This document shows positions 32,204 through 41,075 of a DNA stretch of 51,629 nt, piece after piece. The stretch covers positions 1 to 51,629 of the forward strand of contig JAEWXC010000031.1 of the NCBI GenBank assembly GCA_023396115.1. Direction: 5' to 3'. A program made the translations under genes and the position numbers. Under the pieces are notes generated by a model. The model had not been told where the DNA came from. It saw only the letters and a list, made by a program, of their open reading frames with translations, and made no database searches. Source of the stretch: Actinomycetes bacterium. Its GTDB lineage: Bacteria; Actinomycetota; Actinomycetes; Propionibacteriales; Nocardioidaceae. Position 1 is the first letter of the stretch. Each line of letters begins with the position of its first letter.

Positions 32204-33310
32204 ATGCAGACCCCCGACGAGCGACCCCGCCAGCTGCTGCTGGCCGTCGACGCGCCGTCGCTGCTGCACCGCAACCACCACGCCAAGGCGCACACCGGCC
32301 ACCTGGACCGCTCGCACCGCCCGGCCTGGGCGCTGCACGGGATGCTGCGCCAGATCCTGGAGTCGATCGACGCGTTCGCCCCCGACGCGGTGCTGTTCGG
32401 CCTCGACGACCGGACCCGCTCGGAGCGCAGCGAGTTCTACCCCGACTACAAGGCAGGTCGCCCGCCCAAGGACCCCCAGCTGATCGAGCAGCTGGAACGC
32501 GCCGGGGCGATGCTCGACGCGCTGGGTCTGGCCACGCTCACCCCGCCCGGGCTCGAGGCCGACGACGTCAACGCCAGCGCGGCGGCCTGGGCGGTCCAGC
32601 ACGACTGGGACTGCGTGCTGATCACCTCCGACCGGGACTCCTTCGCCCACATCAGCGAGCACACCTCGGTACTGCGCCTGATCAACGGCGGGATCCACAA
32701 CTCCCCGCTGCTGACCCCGCCCCGACTGCACGCCATGTACGGGGTGGCTGCGGAGAACTACCTCGAGTTCGCGGCGCTGCGCGGCGACGCCTCCGACAAC
32801 CTGCCCGGGGTGCCGGGGATCGGTGAGGCGACCGCCCCGGTGCTGCTGGAGCAGATGGGGTCGATGCGGGCGGTGTGGGCCGACATCGACCACGACGAGG
32901 GCCGCGGGCTGCTGGCCACGCTCGACTCGTGGGCGGCCGAGACCGGCAACCGGCGGATCGGCCGGACCCTGCTCAAGCACCTCACCGCCGAGGGCGCCCG
33001 GGAGCGCTACGAGTTCAACCTGCGCCTGATGAGCGGGCGCGAGGACCTGGACCTCGGGTTCACCCCCGACGTGCCCGGCTCGCCCGGGTTGCTGCCGCTC
33101 GACGTGGAACGTGTGGGGCGCGTCGTGGGCCACCTCAACCAGCAGTCGACCACCGACCTGGCGGTCCGGGTGCTCACCTCGAACCCGGCCTCGCGCGGTG
33201 GCCCGGCGGGCGCGGCGCCCCGCAACCCGGTCCCGGACCTGCCGCCGCTGCCGGACCCGGCCGAGATGGTCGAGCCCGACGAGGACGGCCTGTTCGACCC
33301 GGTCAGCTGA
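32204..33310 (+). CDS. 5'-3' exonuclease (FEN/PIN-like, PolA N-domain type)
   Basis: The product is 368 aa from the ATG at 32204. It matches the 5' nuclease domain of DNA polymerase I. LLLAVDAPSLLHRNHHA holds the first metal Asp. RSEFYPDYKAGRPPKDPQL is the conserved helical-arch start. LEADDVNASAAAWAV, VLITSDRDSF and LRGDASDNLPGVPGIGEATA give the remaining acidic residues and the H3TH motif. A 100-residue proline-rich C-terminal extension ends the protein. It likely removes flaps or RNA primers. The last 8 bp overlap the convergent phosphatase gene. Confidence 0.92.
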   Translation: MQTPDERPRQLLLAVDAPSLLHRNHHAKAHTGHLDRSHRPAWALHGMLRQILESIDAFAPDAVLFGLDDRTRSERSEFYPDYKAGRPPKDPQLIEQLERAGAMLDALGLATLTPPGLEADDVNASAAAWAVQHDWDCVLITSDRDSFAHISEHTSVLRLINGGIHNSPLLTPPRLHAMYGVAAENYLEFAALRGDASDNLPGVPGIGEATAPVLLEQMGSMRAVWADIDHDEGRGLLATLDSWAAETGNRRIGRTLLKHLTAEGARERYEFNLRLMSGREDLDLGFTPDVPGSPGLLPLDVERVGRVVGHLNQQSTTDLAVRVLTSNPASRGGPAGAAPRNPVPDLPPLPDPAEMVEPDEDGLFDPVS

Positions 33311-33965
33311 CCGGCACCAGGGCCGGCACGAGCACCTCGCCGGTCTCCTCGCTGGCCGGCTCGGCGGGACCGGTGGGCAGCCAGGTGCCGGTGCCCGCCA
33401 GGACCCGCAGCACCGACCCGTTCGGCACCGGCACCCAGGCCGGCTCCCCGTCGGCGGTCCGGGCCTGCACGACGTGCCGGACCGTCTCGCCGTGGCTGAC
33501 CAGCACCACCGGCACACCCGCCCCGGTCGCGTCGACCAGCGCCGCGGTCATCCGCTGGCGCACCTGACGCGCCGACTCGCCCCCGCCGACGGGGGCGTCG
33601 TCGTCGGACCAGTCGTGCTCCTCGGCCGCCGCCCAGGTCTCCTCGTACGGGCGCCCCTCCAGCCGGCCCAGGTGCTGTTCCCGCAGCCGGGGGTCGTCGT
33701 GGACCGGACCGGCGCCCGGCAGGTGCTGCGCCAGCAGCTCGGCGGTGCGGTGCGCCCGGACCAGGTCGGAGGAACAGACCCGCACCGGTCCCTGCCAGCC
33801 GTGCGCGGCCAGGTCGGCGGCGACCGCCCGGCCGGCGGCGCGGGCCTGGTCCCGGCCGAGGTCGGTGAGGTCAGGGTGCGTGGTCTGGCCCTGGGTGAGC
33901 CGCAGCAGGTTCCACTCCGACTCCCCGTGCCGGACCAGGTAGACCGGTGGGGTCGGGGTGCTCAT
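33303..33965 (-). CDS. Histidine phosphatase family protein
   Basis: The product is 220 aa from the ATG at 33965. The catalytic motif YLVRHGESEWN carries the phospho-accepting His, the second His is in VVLVSHGETVRHV, and VCSSDLVRAHRTAELLA supplies the conserved Arg. It belongs to the phosphoglycerate-mutase-like branch. It is next to the cobN riboswitch but divergent from it; alpha-ribazole phosphatase (CobC of enterics) is one possible role, though general phosphatases of this type are common and nothing else points to it. Confidence 0.9.
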   Translation of the reverse strand: MSTPTPPVYLVRHGESEWNLLRLTQGQTTHPDLTDLGRDQARAAGRAVAADLAAHGWQGPVRVCSSDLVRAHRTAELLAQHLPGAGPVHDDPRLREQHLGRLEGRPYEETWAAAEEHDWSDDDAPVGGGESARQVRQRMTAALVDATGAGVPVVLVSHGETVRHVVQARTADGEPAWVPVPNGSVLRVLAGTGTWLPTGPAEPASEETGEVLVPALVPVS

Positions 33966-34014
33966 GGCCCCATCCTCACCGCACCGCGTGCACGGACGCG
34001 ACCCGGGTCCGGCA

Positions 34015-34020
34015 TAGGAT
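34015..34020 (+). promoter_or_regulatory. -10 box (TAGGAT) of the cobN operon
   Basis: TAGGAT directly precedes the riboswitch and would place the transcript start near 34027. The same hexamer occurs before the cbtBA riboswitch. Confidence 0.5.
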
Positions 34021-34021
34021 C

Positions 34022-34125
34022 ACCCCTGCCCGCGGCCCAGGAACCCGGTGAGACTCCGGGGCGGTTCCGCCACTGTGACGCCCGTCGACGACGGGCCAGC
34101 CAGACACTGACCCGGGTGCATCCGA
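34022..34125 (+). ncRNA. Cobalamin riboswitch 1 (cobN-cobF-cobQ-cobK)
   Basis: The conserved core is at 34040-34078: GGAACCCGGTGAGACTCC, then GGTTCCGCCACTGTGA. A variable stem follows (CCCGTCGACGACGGG, 34081-34095), then a B12-box-like AGCCAGACACTGACC at 34098-34112. The cobN ribosome binding site AGGAGGAAA is at 34153-34161, so control of translation by adenosylcobalamin is likely. Confidence 0.9.
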
Positions 34126-34166
34126 CCGTCGTCCGGGGCGAGAACCCCGCCAGGAGGAAACCGGCC

Positions 34167-37100
34167 ATGGCCGTGTCCGCACACACCCGCATCACCCTGC
34201 TCTCCACCTCTGACACCGACCTGCTCTCCGCGCGGGCCAGCGGAGCCGACTGGGTGGTGGCGAACCCCAGCCGCAGCACCGAGGACCACCTGACCGCGTG
34301 CGTCGAGCGCGCCGCGGTGGTCGTGGTCCGGCTGCTCGGCTCCCCGCACGACCTGTGGCCCGGGTTGGCGCAGGTGCGCGCGTCCGGCACCCCGGTGGTG
34401 GTGCTCGGTGGCGAGCAGAGCCCCAGCGCCGAGCTGATGGAGCACTCCACGGTTCCGATCGGCCTGGCCGCCCAGGCCCACGCCTACCTGGCCGAGGGCG
34501 GCCCGGCGAACCTCACCCAGCTGCACGCGTTCCTGTGCGACACGGTGCTGCTGACCGGGGAGGGTTTCGAGGCGCCGGTCCCGATCGAGCCGTGGGGCTT
34601 CGCCGAGCGTGAGCTGCCCGCCGGTGACCTGCCGCGGGTCGGGATCCTCTACTACCGGGCCCACGAGGCCAGCGGCAACGCCGGCTTCGCGCACGCCCTG
34701 GCCGATGCCGTCGACGCCACCGGCCGGGCGGTCGGGGTGCCGGTCTTCGCCGGGTCGCTGCGCTCGGCTCCCGACGAGCTCTTCACCGCGCTGGGCACGC
34801 TGGACGCGCTGGTCGTCACGGTGCTCGCCGCCGGTGGCGCCACCCCGGCCTCGGTCAGCGCCGGCGGCGACGACGAGGCCTGGGACGTGGAGCGGATCGC
34901 CGCCCTGGACATCCCGGTGCTGCAGGGTCTCTGCCTGACCTCCTCGCGCGCCGAGTGGGAGGCCAACGACGACGGGGTCACCCCCCTGGACTCGGCGAAC
35001 CAGATCGCGATCCCCGAGTTCGACGGCCGGATCATCACCGTTCCGTTCTCGTTCAAGGAGATCGACGCCGACGGGTTGCCGCGCTACGTCGCCGACCCCG
35101 AGCGGTGCCGCCGGGTCGCCGGACTGGCCGCCAACCAGGCCCGGCTGCGGCACGTGCCGAACCCGCAGAAGCGGGTCGCCCTGGTGCTCTCGGCCTACCC
35201 CACCAAGCACTCCCGGATCGGCAACGCGGTCGGCCTGGACACGCCGGTCTCGGTGGTCCGGCTGCTGCAGCGGATGGCCGTGGCCGGCTACGAGATCGGT
35301 GAGGTGCCCGGGCTGGAGCTGGCCGACGGCACCGCCGAGGGCGACGCCCGTGCCGGTGACGCGCTGATTCACGCGATGATCGCTGCCGGTGGCCAGGACC
35401 CCGAGTGGCTCACCCAGGCCCAGCTCACCGACGCCCACGTGCGGATCACCGCCGAGCAGTACGCCCGCTGGACCGCGCACCTCCCCGCCGACCTGCGCGA
35501 GCAGATGGTCGAGGCGTGGGGCGAGGCGCCCGGCGAGCTGTACGTCAACGACGACGGCGAGATCGTGCTGGCTGCGATGGTCGCCGGCAACGTGGTGCTG
35601 ATGATCCAGCCGCCGCGGGGCTTCGGCGACAACCCGGTGGCGATCTACCACGACCCCGACCTGGCCCCCACCCACCACTACCTGGCTGCCTACCGCTGGC
35701 TGGAGGCCGACGAGGCCGACGGCGGTTTCGGCGCGCACGCGGTGGTGCACGTCGGCAAGCACGGGTCGCTGGAGTGGCTGCCGGGCAAGAACGCTGCGCT
35801 CTCGGCCTCCTGCGGCACCGACGCCGCCCTGGGCGACCTGCCGCTGGTCTACCCGTTCCTGGTCAACGACCCCGGAGAGGGCGCCCAGGCCAAGCGCCGG
35901 GCGCACGCGGTGGTGGTCGACCACCTGGTCCCGCCGATGGCGCGGGCCGAGGCCTACGGTGACATCGCCCGGCTGGAGCAACTGCTGGACGAGTACGGCA
36001 ACATCGCCGCGATGGACCCGGCCAAGCTGCCGGCGATCCGGGGCGAGATCTGGCAGCTGATGCAGGCCGCGCAGATGCACCGCGACCTGGGGCTGGAGGA
36101 GCGGCCCGAGGACGACGACTTCGACGACTTCCTGCTCCACGTCGACGGCTGGCTCTGCGAGATCAAGGACGTCCAGATCCGTGACGGCCTGCACGTGCTC
36201 GGCCAGGCCCCGACCGGTGAGGCCCGGGTCAACCTGGTCCTGGCCGTGCTCCGTGCTACCCAGGTCTGGGGTGGCGTCGGGAACGCCGTCCCCGGGCTGC
36301 GCACCGCGCTCGGGTTGGACGCCGAGGCCCCCACCGCCGAGGTGGACAGGGTCGAGGAACAGGCCCGCGAGCTGGTCACCGCGATGGAGGCCGCCGGGTG
36401 GGACCCGGCCGCCGTCGAGTCGCTGCACCCCGACGCCGGGGTCCGGGCGGTGCTCACGTTCGCCGCCACCGAGGTGGTCCCCCGGCTGGGCCGGACCACC
36501 GACGAGCTCGACCACGTGCTGCACGCCCTGGCCGGTGGCTACGTCCCGGCCGGGCCGTCGGGCTCGCCGCTGCGCGGGCTGGTCAACGTGCTGCCGACGG
36601 GGCGGAACTTCTACACCGTCGACCCGCGGGCGGTCCCCTCCCGGCTGGCCTGGCAGACCGGGCAGGCGATGGCGGACTCGCTCATCCAGCGCCACCTCGA
36701 CGACACCGGGACCTACCCGTCCTCGGTGGGGCTCTCGGTCTGGGGCACCTCGGCGATGCGGACCTCCGGCGACGACGTGGCCGAGGTGCTGGCCCTGCTC
36801 GGGGTCCGCCCGGAGTGGGACGAGGCCTCGCGTCGGGTGAACCGGCTCCAGCTGGTCGACCTGGCCGAGCTCGGTCGCCCCCGGATCGACGTGACGGTGC
36901 GGATCTCGGGCTTCTTCCGCGACGCCTTCCCGCACGTGGTGGCGATGCTCGACGACGCGGTCGCGATGGTGGCGCACCTGGACGAGCCGGACGAGCTGAA
37001 CTTCGTCGCCGCCCACACCCGGGCCGACCTGGCCGACCACGGCGACGAACGGCGCGCCACCACCCGGATCTTCGGCTCCAAGCCGGGCTCCTACGGGGCC

Positions 37101-37781
37101 GGCATCCTGCAGGTGGTCGAGTCGGGCAACTGGCGCAATGACACCGACCTGGCCGAGGTCTACACCGCCTGGGGCGGCTTCGCCTACGGCCGGGGGCTGG
37201 ACGGGGTCCCGGCCGCCGAGGACATGCGGACCAACTACCGCCGGATCAAGGTGGCGGCCAAGAACGTCGACTCGCTCGAGCACGACATCGCCGACTCCGA
37301 CGACTACTTCCAGTACCACGGCGGCATGGTGGCCACGGTCCGCGCGCTGACCGGCAGCGAGCCGAAGGCCTACGTGGGCGACTCGACCTCCCCGGACCGG
37401 GTCCGCACCCGCACCCTGGCCGAGGAGACGCACCGGGTCTTCCGGGCCCGGGTGGTCAACCCGCGCTGGATCGCCGCGATGCAGCGGCACGGCTACAAGG
37501 GCGCCTTCGAGCTGGCCGCCACGGTGGACTACCTGTTCGGATTCGACGCCACCGCCGGGGTCGTCGACGACTGGATGTACGAGTCGTTGGCCGCCTCCTA
37601 CGTGCTGGACCCTGTCACCGCCGACTTCCTGCGGACCTCGAACCCGTGGGCGCTGCGCAGCATCGTGGAGCGGTTGCACGAGGCCGCCGAGCGGGGCCTG
37701 TGGGCCGAGCCGGACGCCGAGACCCTGGCGGCGCTGCAGAAGGTCTACCTCGAGGTGGAGGGTGACCTCGAGGATGAGTGA
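34167..37781 (+). CDS. cobN: Cobaltochelatase subunit CobN
   Basis: The product is 1204 aa, the usual length, from the ATG behind AGGAGGAAA. It is the large, porphyrin-binding subunit that inserts Co2+ into hydrogenobyrinic acid a,c-diamide with an ATPase pair. Family signatures include QKRVALVLSAYPTKHSRIGN, VVHVGKHGSLEWLPGKNAAL, GRNFYTVDPRAVPSRLAWQTG, SVWGTSAMRTSGDDVAEVL and DVTVRISGFFRDAFPH. The partial VWA protein at the right edge is a likely partner. First gene of a four-gene operon below a cobalamin riboswitch; its stop overlaps cobF by 8 bp. Confidence 0.97.
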   Translation: MAVSAHTRITLLSTSDTDLLSARASGADWVVANPSRSTEDHLTACVERAAVVVVRLLGSPHDLWPGLAQVRASGTPVVVLGGEQSPSAELMEHSTVPIGLAAQAHAYLAEGGPANLTQLHAFLCDTVLLTGEGFEAPVPIEPWGFAERELPAGDLPRVGILYYRAHEASGNAGFAHALADAVDATGRAVGVPVFAGSLRSAPDELFTALGTLDALVVTVLAAGGATPASVSAGGDDEAWDVERIAALDIPVLQGLCLTSSRAEWEANDDGVTPLDSANQIAIPEFDGRIITVPFSFKEIDADGLPRYVADPERCRRVAGLAANQARLRHVPNPQKRVALVLSAYPTKHSRIGNAVGLDTPVSVVRLLQRMAVAGYEIGEVPGLELADGTAEGDARAGDALIHAMIAAGGQDPEWLTQAQLTDAHVRITAEQYARWTAHLPADLREQMVEAWGEAPGELYVNDDGEIVLAAMVAGNVVLMIQPPRGFGDNPVAIYHDPDLAPTHHYLAAYRWLEADEADGGFGAHAVVHVGKHGSLEWLPGKNAALSASCGTDAALGDLPLVYPFLVNDPGEGAQAKRRAHAVVVDHLVPPMARAEAYGDIARLEQLLDEYGNIAAMDPAKLPAIRGEIWQLMQAAQMHRDLGLEERPEDDDFDDFLLHVDGWLCEIKDVQIRDGLHVLGQAPTGEARVNLVLAVLRATQVWGGVGNAVPGLRTALGLDAEAPTAEVDRVEEQARELVTAMEAAGWDPAAVESLHPDAGVRAVLTFAATEVVPRLGRTTDELDHVLHALAGGYVPAGPSGSPLRGLVNVLPTGRNFYTVDPRAVPSRLAWQTGQAMADSLIQRHLDDTGTYPSSVGLSVWGTSAMRTSGDDVAEVLALLGVRPEWDEASRRVNRLQLVDLAELGRPRIDVTVRISGFFRDAFPHVVAMLDDAVAMVAHLDEPDELNFVAAHTRADLADHGDERRATTRIFGSKPGSYGAGILQVVESGNWRNDTDLAEVYTAWGGFAYGRGLDGVPAAEDMRTNYRRIKVAAKNVDSLEHDIADSDDYFQYHGGMVATVRALTGSEPKAYVGDSTSPDRVRTRTLAEETHRVFRARVVNPRWIAAMQRHGYKGAFELAATVDYLFGFDATAGVVDDWMYESLAASYVLDPVTADFLRTSNPWALRSIVERLHEAAERGLWAEPDAETLAALQKVYLEVEGDLEDE

Positions 37782-38604
37782 GCCGAGCACCCCGGCCCCG
37801 CTGGTCCACGTGGTCGGCTTCGGGATGGGGCCCGACCACCTGACCCGTGCCGCGGCGCGGGTGCTGGACTCCCTGGCACTGGTGGTCGCCTTCGACAAGG
37901 GCACCCCCGGGTCGCCGGACCCGCTGCTGGAGGTGCGTCGGGAGCTCTGCACCGAGTTCCAGATCACGCTGGTGGCGCTGCCTGACCCGGCCCGGGACCG
38001 TGACGCCCCGGCCGACTACCCCCGTGCGGTCCGCGACTGGCACGCCGCCCGAGCCGACCTGCTCGCCGGGGCGCTGACCGAGGCGCTGGCCGAGCACCCC
38101 GGCCGGGTCGGGCTGCTGGTCTGGGGCGACCCGTCGCTCTACGACTCCACCCTGCGGCTGCTGGACGCGGTCGGTGAGCGGGTGCCGTTGGGTGTCCGGG
38201 TCGAGCCAGGGATCGCCGCGCCGCAGGTGCTCGCTGCCGCGCACGGCGTGGTGCTGCACCCGGTCGGCCGTCCGGTGCACGTCACCACCGCGCGGCGGTT
38301 GGGCGAGGCGGTCGAGGCGGGTCAGCGCGACCTGTGCGTGATGCTCGCCGGCGACCCCGACCGGACCGGGCCGTGGGCCACCACAACTGGCCTGCCCGGT
38401 GACCCGCCCGGCGAGCTGGCCACCGCCCTGGCCGACTGGCAGGTGCACTGGGGCGCCAACCTCGGGACGCCCTCGCAGCGGCTGGTCTCCGGTCGCGTCG
38501 GTGAGGTCGGCACGCAGGTGCGTGATGCCCGCGCGGCCGCGGCCGCGGAGGCCGGCTGGGTGATGGACGCCTACCTGCTGCACGCTCCCGCGGGGCGGTC
38601 CTGA
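37774..38604 (+). CDS. cobF: Precorrin-6A synthase (deacetylating), CobF
   Basis: The product is 276 aa from the ATG at 37774, inside the end of cobN. It is a SAM-dependent methyltransferase of the tetrapyrrole family: VHVVGFGMGPDHLTRAA is the N-terminal site, GLLVWGDPSLYDSTLRLLD the central motif, and VEPGIAAPQVLAA the third. The ending WQVHWGANLGTPSQRLVSG is the CobF pattern. It methylates C-1 of precorrin-5 with loss of acetate, a step found only in the aerobic pathway. It is coupled to cobQ by a TGATG junction. Confidence 0.9.
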   Translation: MSEPSTPAPLVHVVGFGMGPDHLTRAAARVLDSLALVVAFDKGTPGSPDPLLEVRRELCTEFQITLVALPDPARDRDAPADYPRAVRDWHAARADLLAGALTEALAEHPGRVGLLVWGDPSLYDSTLRLLDAVGERVPLGVRVEPGIAAPQVLAAAHGVVLHPVGRPVHVTTARRLGEAVEAGQRDLCVMLAGDPDRTGPWATTTGLPGDPPGELATALADWQVHWGANLGTPSQRLVSGRVGEVGTQVRDARAAAAAEAGWVMDAYLLHAPAGRS

Positions 38605-40115
38605 TGGCCGGGCTGCTGGTCGCCGGAACCACCTCGGACGCCGGGAAGAGCGTCGTCACCACCGGGCTGTGCCGGGCGCTGGCCCGGCGCGGGGTGGACG
38701 TGGCGCCGTTCAAGGCGCAGAACATGTCGAACAACTCGATGGTCTGCGCGGACCCGGCCGGCGGGCCCGGCGCGACCGCGGAGATCGGCCGGGCCCAGTG
38801 GGTCCAGGCCCTGGCCGCCCGGGTGGAGCCGGAGCCGGCGATGAACCCGGTGCTGCTCAAGCCCGGCTCGGACCGGCGCAGCCACGTGGTCGTGATGGGG
38901 CACCCCGCCGGGGAGGTCTCCGCCACTGACTTCGCCACCGGTCGACGGCACCTGGCCGCGGCCGCGCACGCCGCCTTCGACGACCTGGCCGCCCGGCACG
39001 AGGTGGTCGTCGCCGAGGGGGCCGGCTCCCCCGCCGAGATCAACCTGCGCTCCTCCGACTACGTGAACATGGGCCTGGCCCGGCACGCGGACCTGCCGGT
39101 CGTGCTGGTCGGCGACATCGACCGGGGCGGGCTCTTCGCCTCGCTGCACGGCACCCTGGCGCTGCTGGAGCCGGCCGACCAGGCGCTCCTGGCCGGCTTC
39201 GTGGTCAACAAGTTCCGCGGCGACCTCGGGTTGCTGCGCCCGGGGCTGGACTCGATCACCGCGCTGACCGGTCGCCCGGTGCACGGCGTGCTCCCCTGGC
39301 ACCCGGACCTGTGGCTGGACTCCGAGGACGCCCTGGACCTCGACGGCCGTCGGACCCCCGCGGGCGCCCGACGTCGGGTCGGGGTGGTCCGGCTGCCGCG
39401 GATCTCCAACTTCACCGACGTCGACGCACTCGGGCTCGAGCCGGACCTGGACGTCGTCTTCGTCTCCGCCGCCCGGGACCTGGCCGACCTGGACCTGGTC
39501 GTGCTGCCCGGCACCCGAGCCACCATCGCCGACCTGGCCTGGCTGCGCGAACGCGGACTGGACACCGCGCTGGCCGACCACGTGGCCCGCGGCCGGGCGC
39601 TGCTGGGGATCTGCGGCGGCTACCAGATGCTGGGTCGTGAGGTCGTCGACACCGACGGCGTCGAGGGCCCGCCCGGGGCCCGGGTGCCGGGGCTGGGGCT
39701 GCTGGGCGTGCGGACCGAGTTCGCCGCCGAGAAGGTGCTGCGCCTGCCCACCGGCACCGGGCTGGGGGTCGCGGCCGGCGGCTACGAGATCCACCACGGC
39801 CGGGTCACCCGCGACGCCGGGGTGGAGGAGTTCCTGGGCGGGGCCCGTGACGGGGCCGTGGCCGGAACGTTGTGGCACGGCGCGTTGGAGGGCGACGCCT
39901 TCCGGGGCGCCTTCCTGGCCGACTTCCTCGGGGTCGGGTCGAGCGCCCGGTTCGGTGAGGCCCGGGAACGCCGGTTGGACCTGCTCGGCGACCTGGTCGA
40001 GGAGCACCTGGACGTCGACGCGCTGCTCACCCTGGCCCGGGACGGGGCTCCGGCGTCGCTGCCGGTGCTCACCAGCAGCCTCTCCGGCCCCCTCTCCGAT
40101 GGGGCGGCGCGATGA
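38604..40115 (+). CDS. cobQ: Cobyric acid synthase CobQ
   Basis: The product is 503 aa from the ATG sharing a base with the cobF stop. It amidates four carboxyl groups of adenosylcobyrinic a,c-diamide using glutamine and ATP. The N-terminal dethiobiotin-synthetase-like ATPase shows GTTSDAGKSVVTTGLCRAL and FKAQNMSNNSMV. The C-terminal class I glutaminase has its Cys in LLGICGGYQMLG and the His in GYEIHHGRVT. Length and layout are standard. cobK starts in its stop codon. Confidence 0.96.
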   Translation: MAGLLVAGTTSDAGKSVVTTGLCRALARRGVDVAPFKAQNMSNNSMVCADPAGGPGATAEIGRAQWVQALAARVEPEPAMNPVLLKPGSDRRSHVVVMGHPAGEVSATDFATGRRHLAAAAHAAFDDLAARHEVVVAEGAGSPAEINLRSSDYVNMGLARHADLPVVLVGDIDRGGLFASLHGTLALLEPADQALLAGFVVNKFRGDLGLLRPGLDSITALTGRPVHGVLPWHPDLWLDSEDALDLDGRRTPAGARRRVGVVRLPRISNFTDVDALGLEPDLDVVFVSAARDLADLDLVVLPGTRATIADLAWLRERGLDTALADHVARGRALLGICGGYQMLGREVVDTDGVEGPPGARVPGLGLLGVRTEFAAEKVLRLPTGTGLGVAAGGYEIHHGRVTRDAGVEEFLGGARDGAVAGTLWHGALEGDAFRGAFLADFLGVGSSARFGEARERRLDLLGDLVEEHLDVDALLTLARDGAPASLPVLTSSLSGPLSDGAAR

Positions 40116-40843
40116 GGGCGCGGGTGCTGCTGCTCGGCGGGACCGCCGAGGCCCGGGACCTGGCCGCGCGGCTGGTCGCCGACGGCACCGACGTGACCAG
40201 CTCGCTGGCCGGGCGAGTGGCCCGGCCCCGGCTGCCGGTCGGACCGGTCCGGATCGGCGGGTTCGGTGGCGTGCCGGGCCTCCGGGCCGCGCTGGCCGAC
40301 TACGACCTGGTGGTCGACGCCACCCACCCGTTCGCCCGCGGGATGAGTGCGAACGCGACCGCGGCCTGCGCGGCCGAGCAGGTGCCCCTGCTCCGGTTCG
40401 AGCGCCCCGGGTGGGAGCCGGACCCGGCCTGGCACCTGGTCGGCGACCACGACGAGGCGGCCCGGCTCACCGCGAGACTGGGCCGTCGCCCGTTCCTCAC
40501 CGTCGGCCGTCAGGAGCTGGGCCGGTTCACCGGGCCACTGGGTGACCTGGCGACCCTCGCCCGGGTGGTTGACGTGCCCGACGTCGCCCTTCCCCCGACC
40601 TGGGAACTGTTGACCAGCCGCGGACCGTACACCCTGGAGGGCGACCGGGCGCTGATGCGTGCCCACGGCACCGACGTGCTGGTCACCAAGGACTCCGGCG
40701 GCACGTTCACCTGGCCGAAGATGGCGGCCGCGGCCGAGCTCGGGGTCGAGGTCGTGGTGGTGACCCGGCCGGTCCCCGAGGACGGCGTCGAGGTCGTCCA
40801 CCTCGTCGACGAGGCACACGACTGGGTCCGCGCCCGCGTCTGA
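40112..40843 (+). CDS. cobK: Precorrin-6A reductase CobK
   Basis: The product is 243 aa from the ATG in an ATGA overlap with cobQ. The N-terminal Rossmann motif is VLLLGGTAEARDLAARL, followed by SLAGRVARPRLPVGPVRIGGFG, the DATHPFARGMSANA signature, and LVTKDSGGTFTWPKMAAAAELG near the end. It reduces precorrin-6A with NADPH. Last gene of the riboswitch-controlled operon; the cobalt-importer genes converge from the other side, with repeats between. Confidence 0.95.
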   Translation: MRARVLLLGGTAEARDLAARLVADGTDVTSSLAGRVARPRLPVGPVRIGGFGGVPGLRAALADYDLVVDATHPFARGMSANATAACAAEQVPLLRFERPGWEPDPAWHLVGDHDEAARLTARLGRRPFLTVGRQELGRFTGPLGDLATLARVVDVPDVALPPTWELLTSRGPYTLEGDRALMRAHGTDVLVTKDSGGTFTWPKMAAAAELGVEVVVVTRPVPEDGVEVVHLVDEAHDWVRARV

Positions 40844-40865
40844 CCCCGGACCGGGAACCCCACAC

Positions 40866-41066
40866 CCCGCTCGGTGAGGTGCGCGACGAAGGAGCGCCAC
40901 GAACCCCACGACGCCCACTGCCCGCTCGGTGAGGTGCGCGACGAAGGAGCGCCACGAACCCCACGAACCCCCGCGGGGCCACACCGGGTTCGAGGCTCGC
41001 TCCGCTCGCACCTCACCGAGCGAACGCCGGCGGCTCTCGCACCTCAGCGAACGAAGGCCGCCGGCG
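40866..41066. repeat. Intergenic direct and inverted repeats between cobK and cbtA
   Basis: A 46-bp sequence starting CCCGCTCGGTGAGGTGCGCG is present twice without change, at 40866-40911 and 40921-40966. The complement of its first part, GCACCTCACCGAGCG, lies at 41008-41022 and can pair with either copy. A second inverted pair, CGCCGGCGGC (41025-41034) and GCCGCCGGCG (41057-41066), follows. The region fills the gap between two convergent operons and probably folds into terminating hairpins. Confidence 0.85.
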
Positions 41067-41075
41067 CCCGAGGGG

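Noticed and set aside
33303..33965. Assigning the histidine phosphatase as the alpha-ribazole phosphatase of B12 synthesis
   Set aside because: It is divergent from the cob operon, has no riboswitch of its own, and its motifs are shared by many general phosphatases.
34020..37967. A very long open frame on the minus strand opposite cobN (and similar long antisense frames opposite the acylase, catalase and acyl-CoA ligase genes)
   Set aside because: In DNA with almost only G/C at third positions, stops are rare in the other frames. These translations are rich in Arg, Gly, His and Val with no domain, and the opposite strand has clear family motifs.
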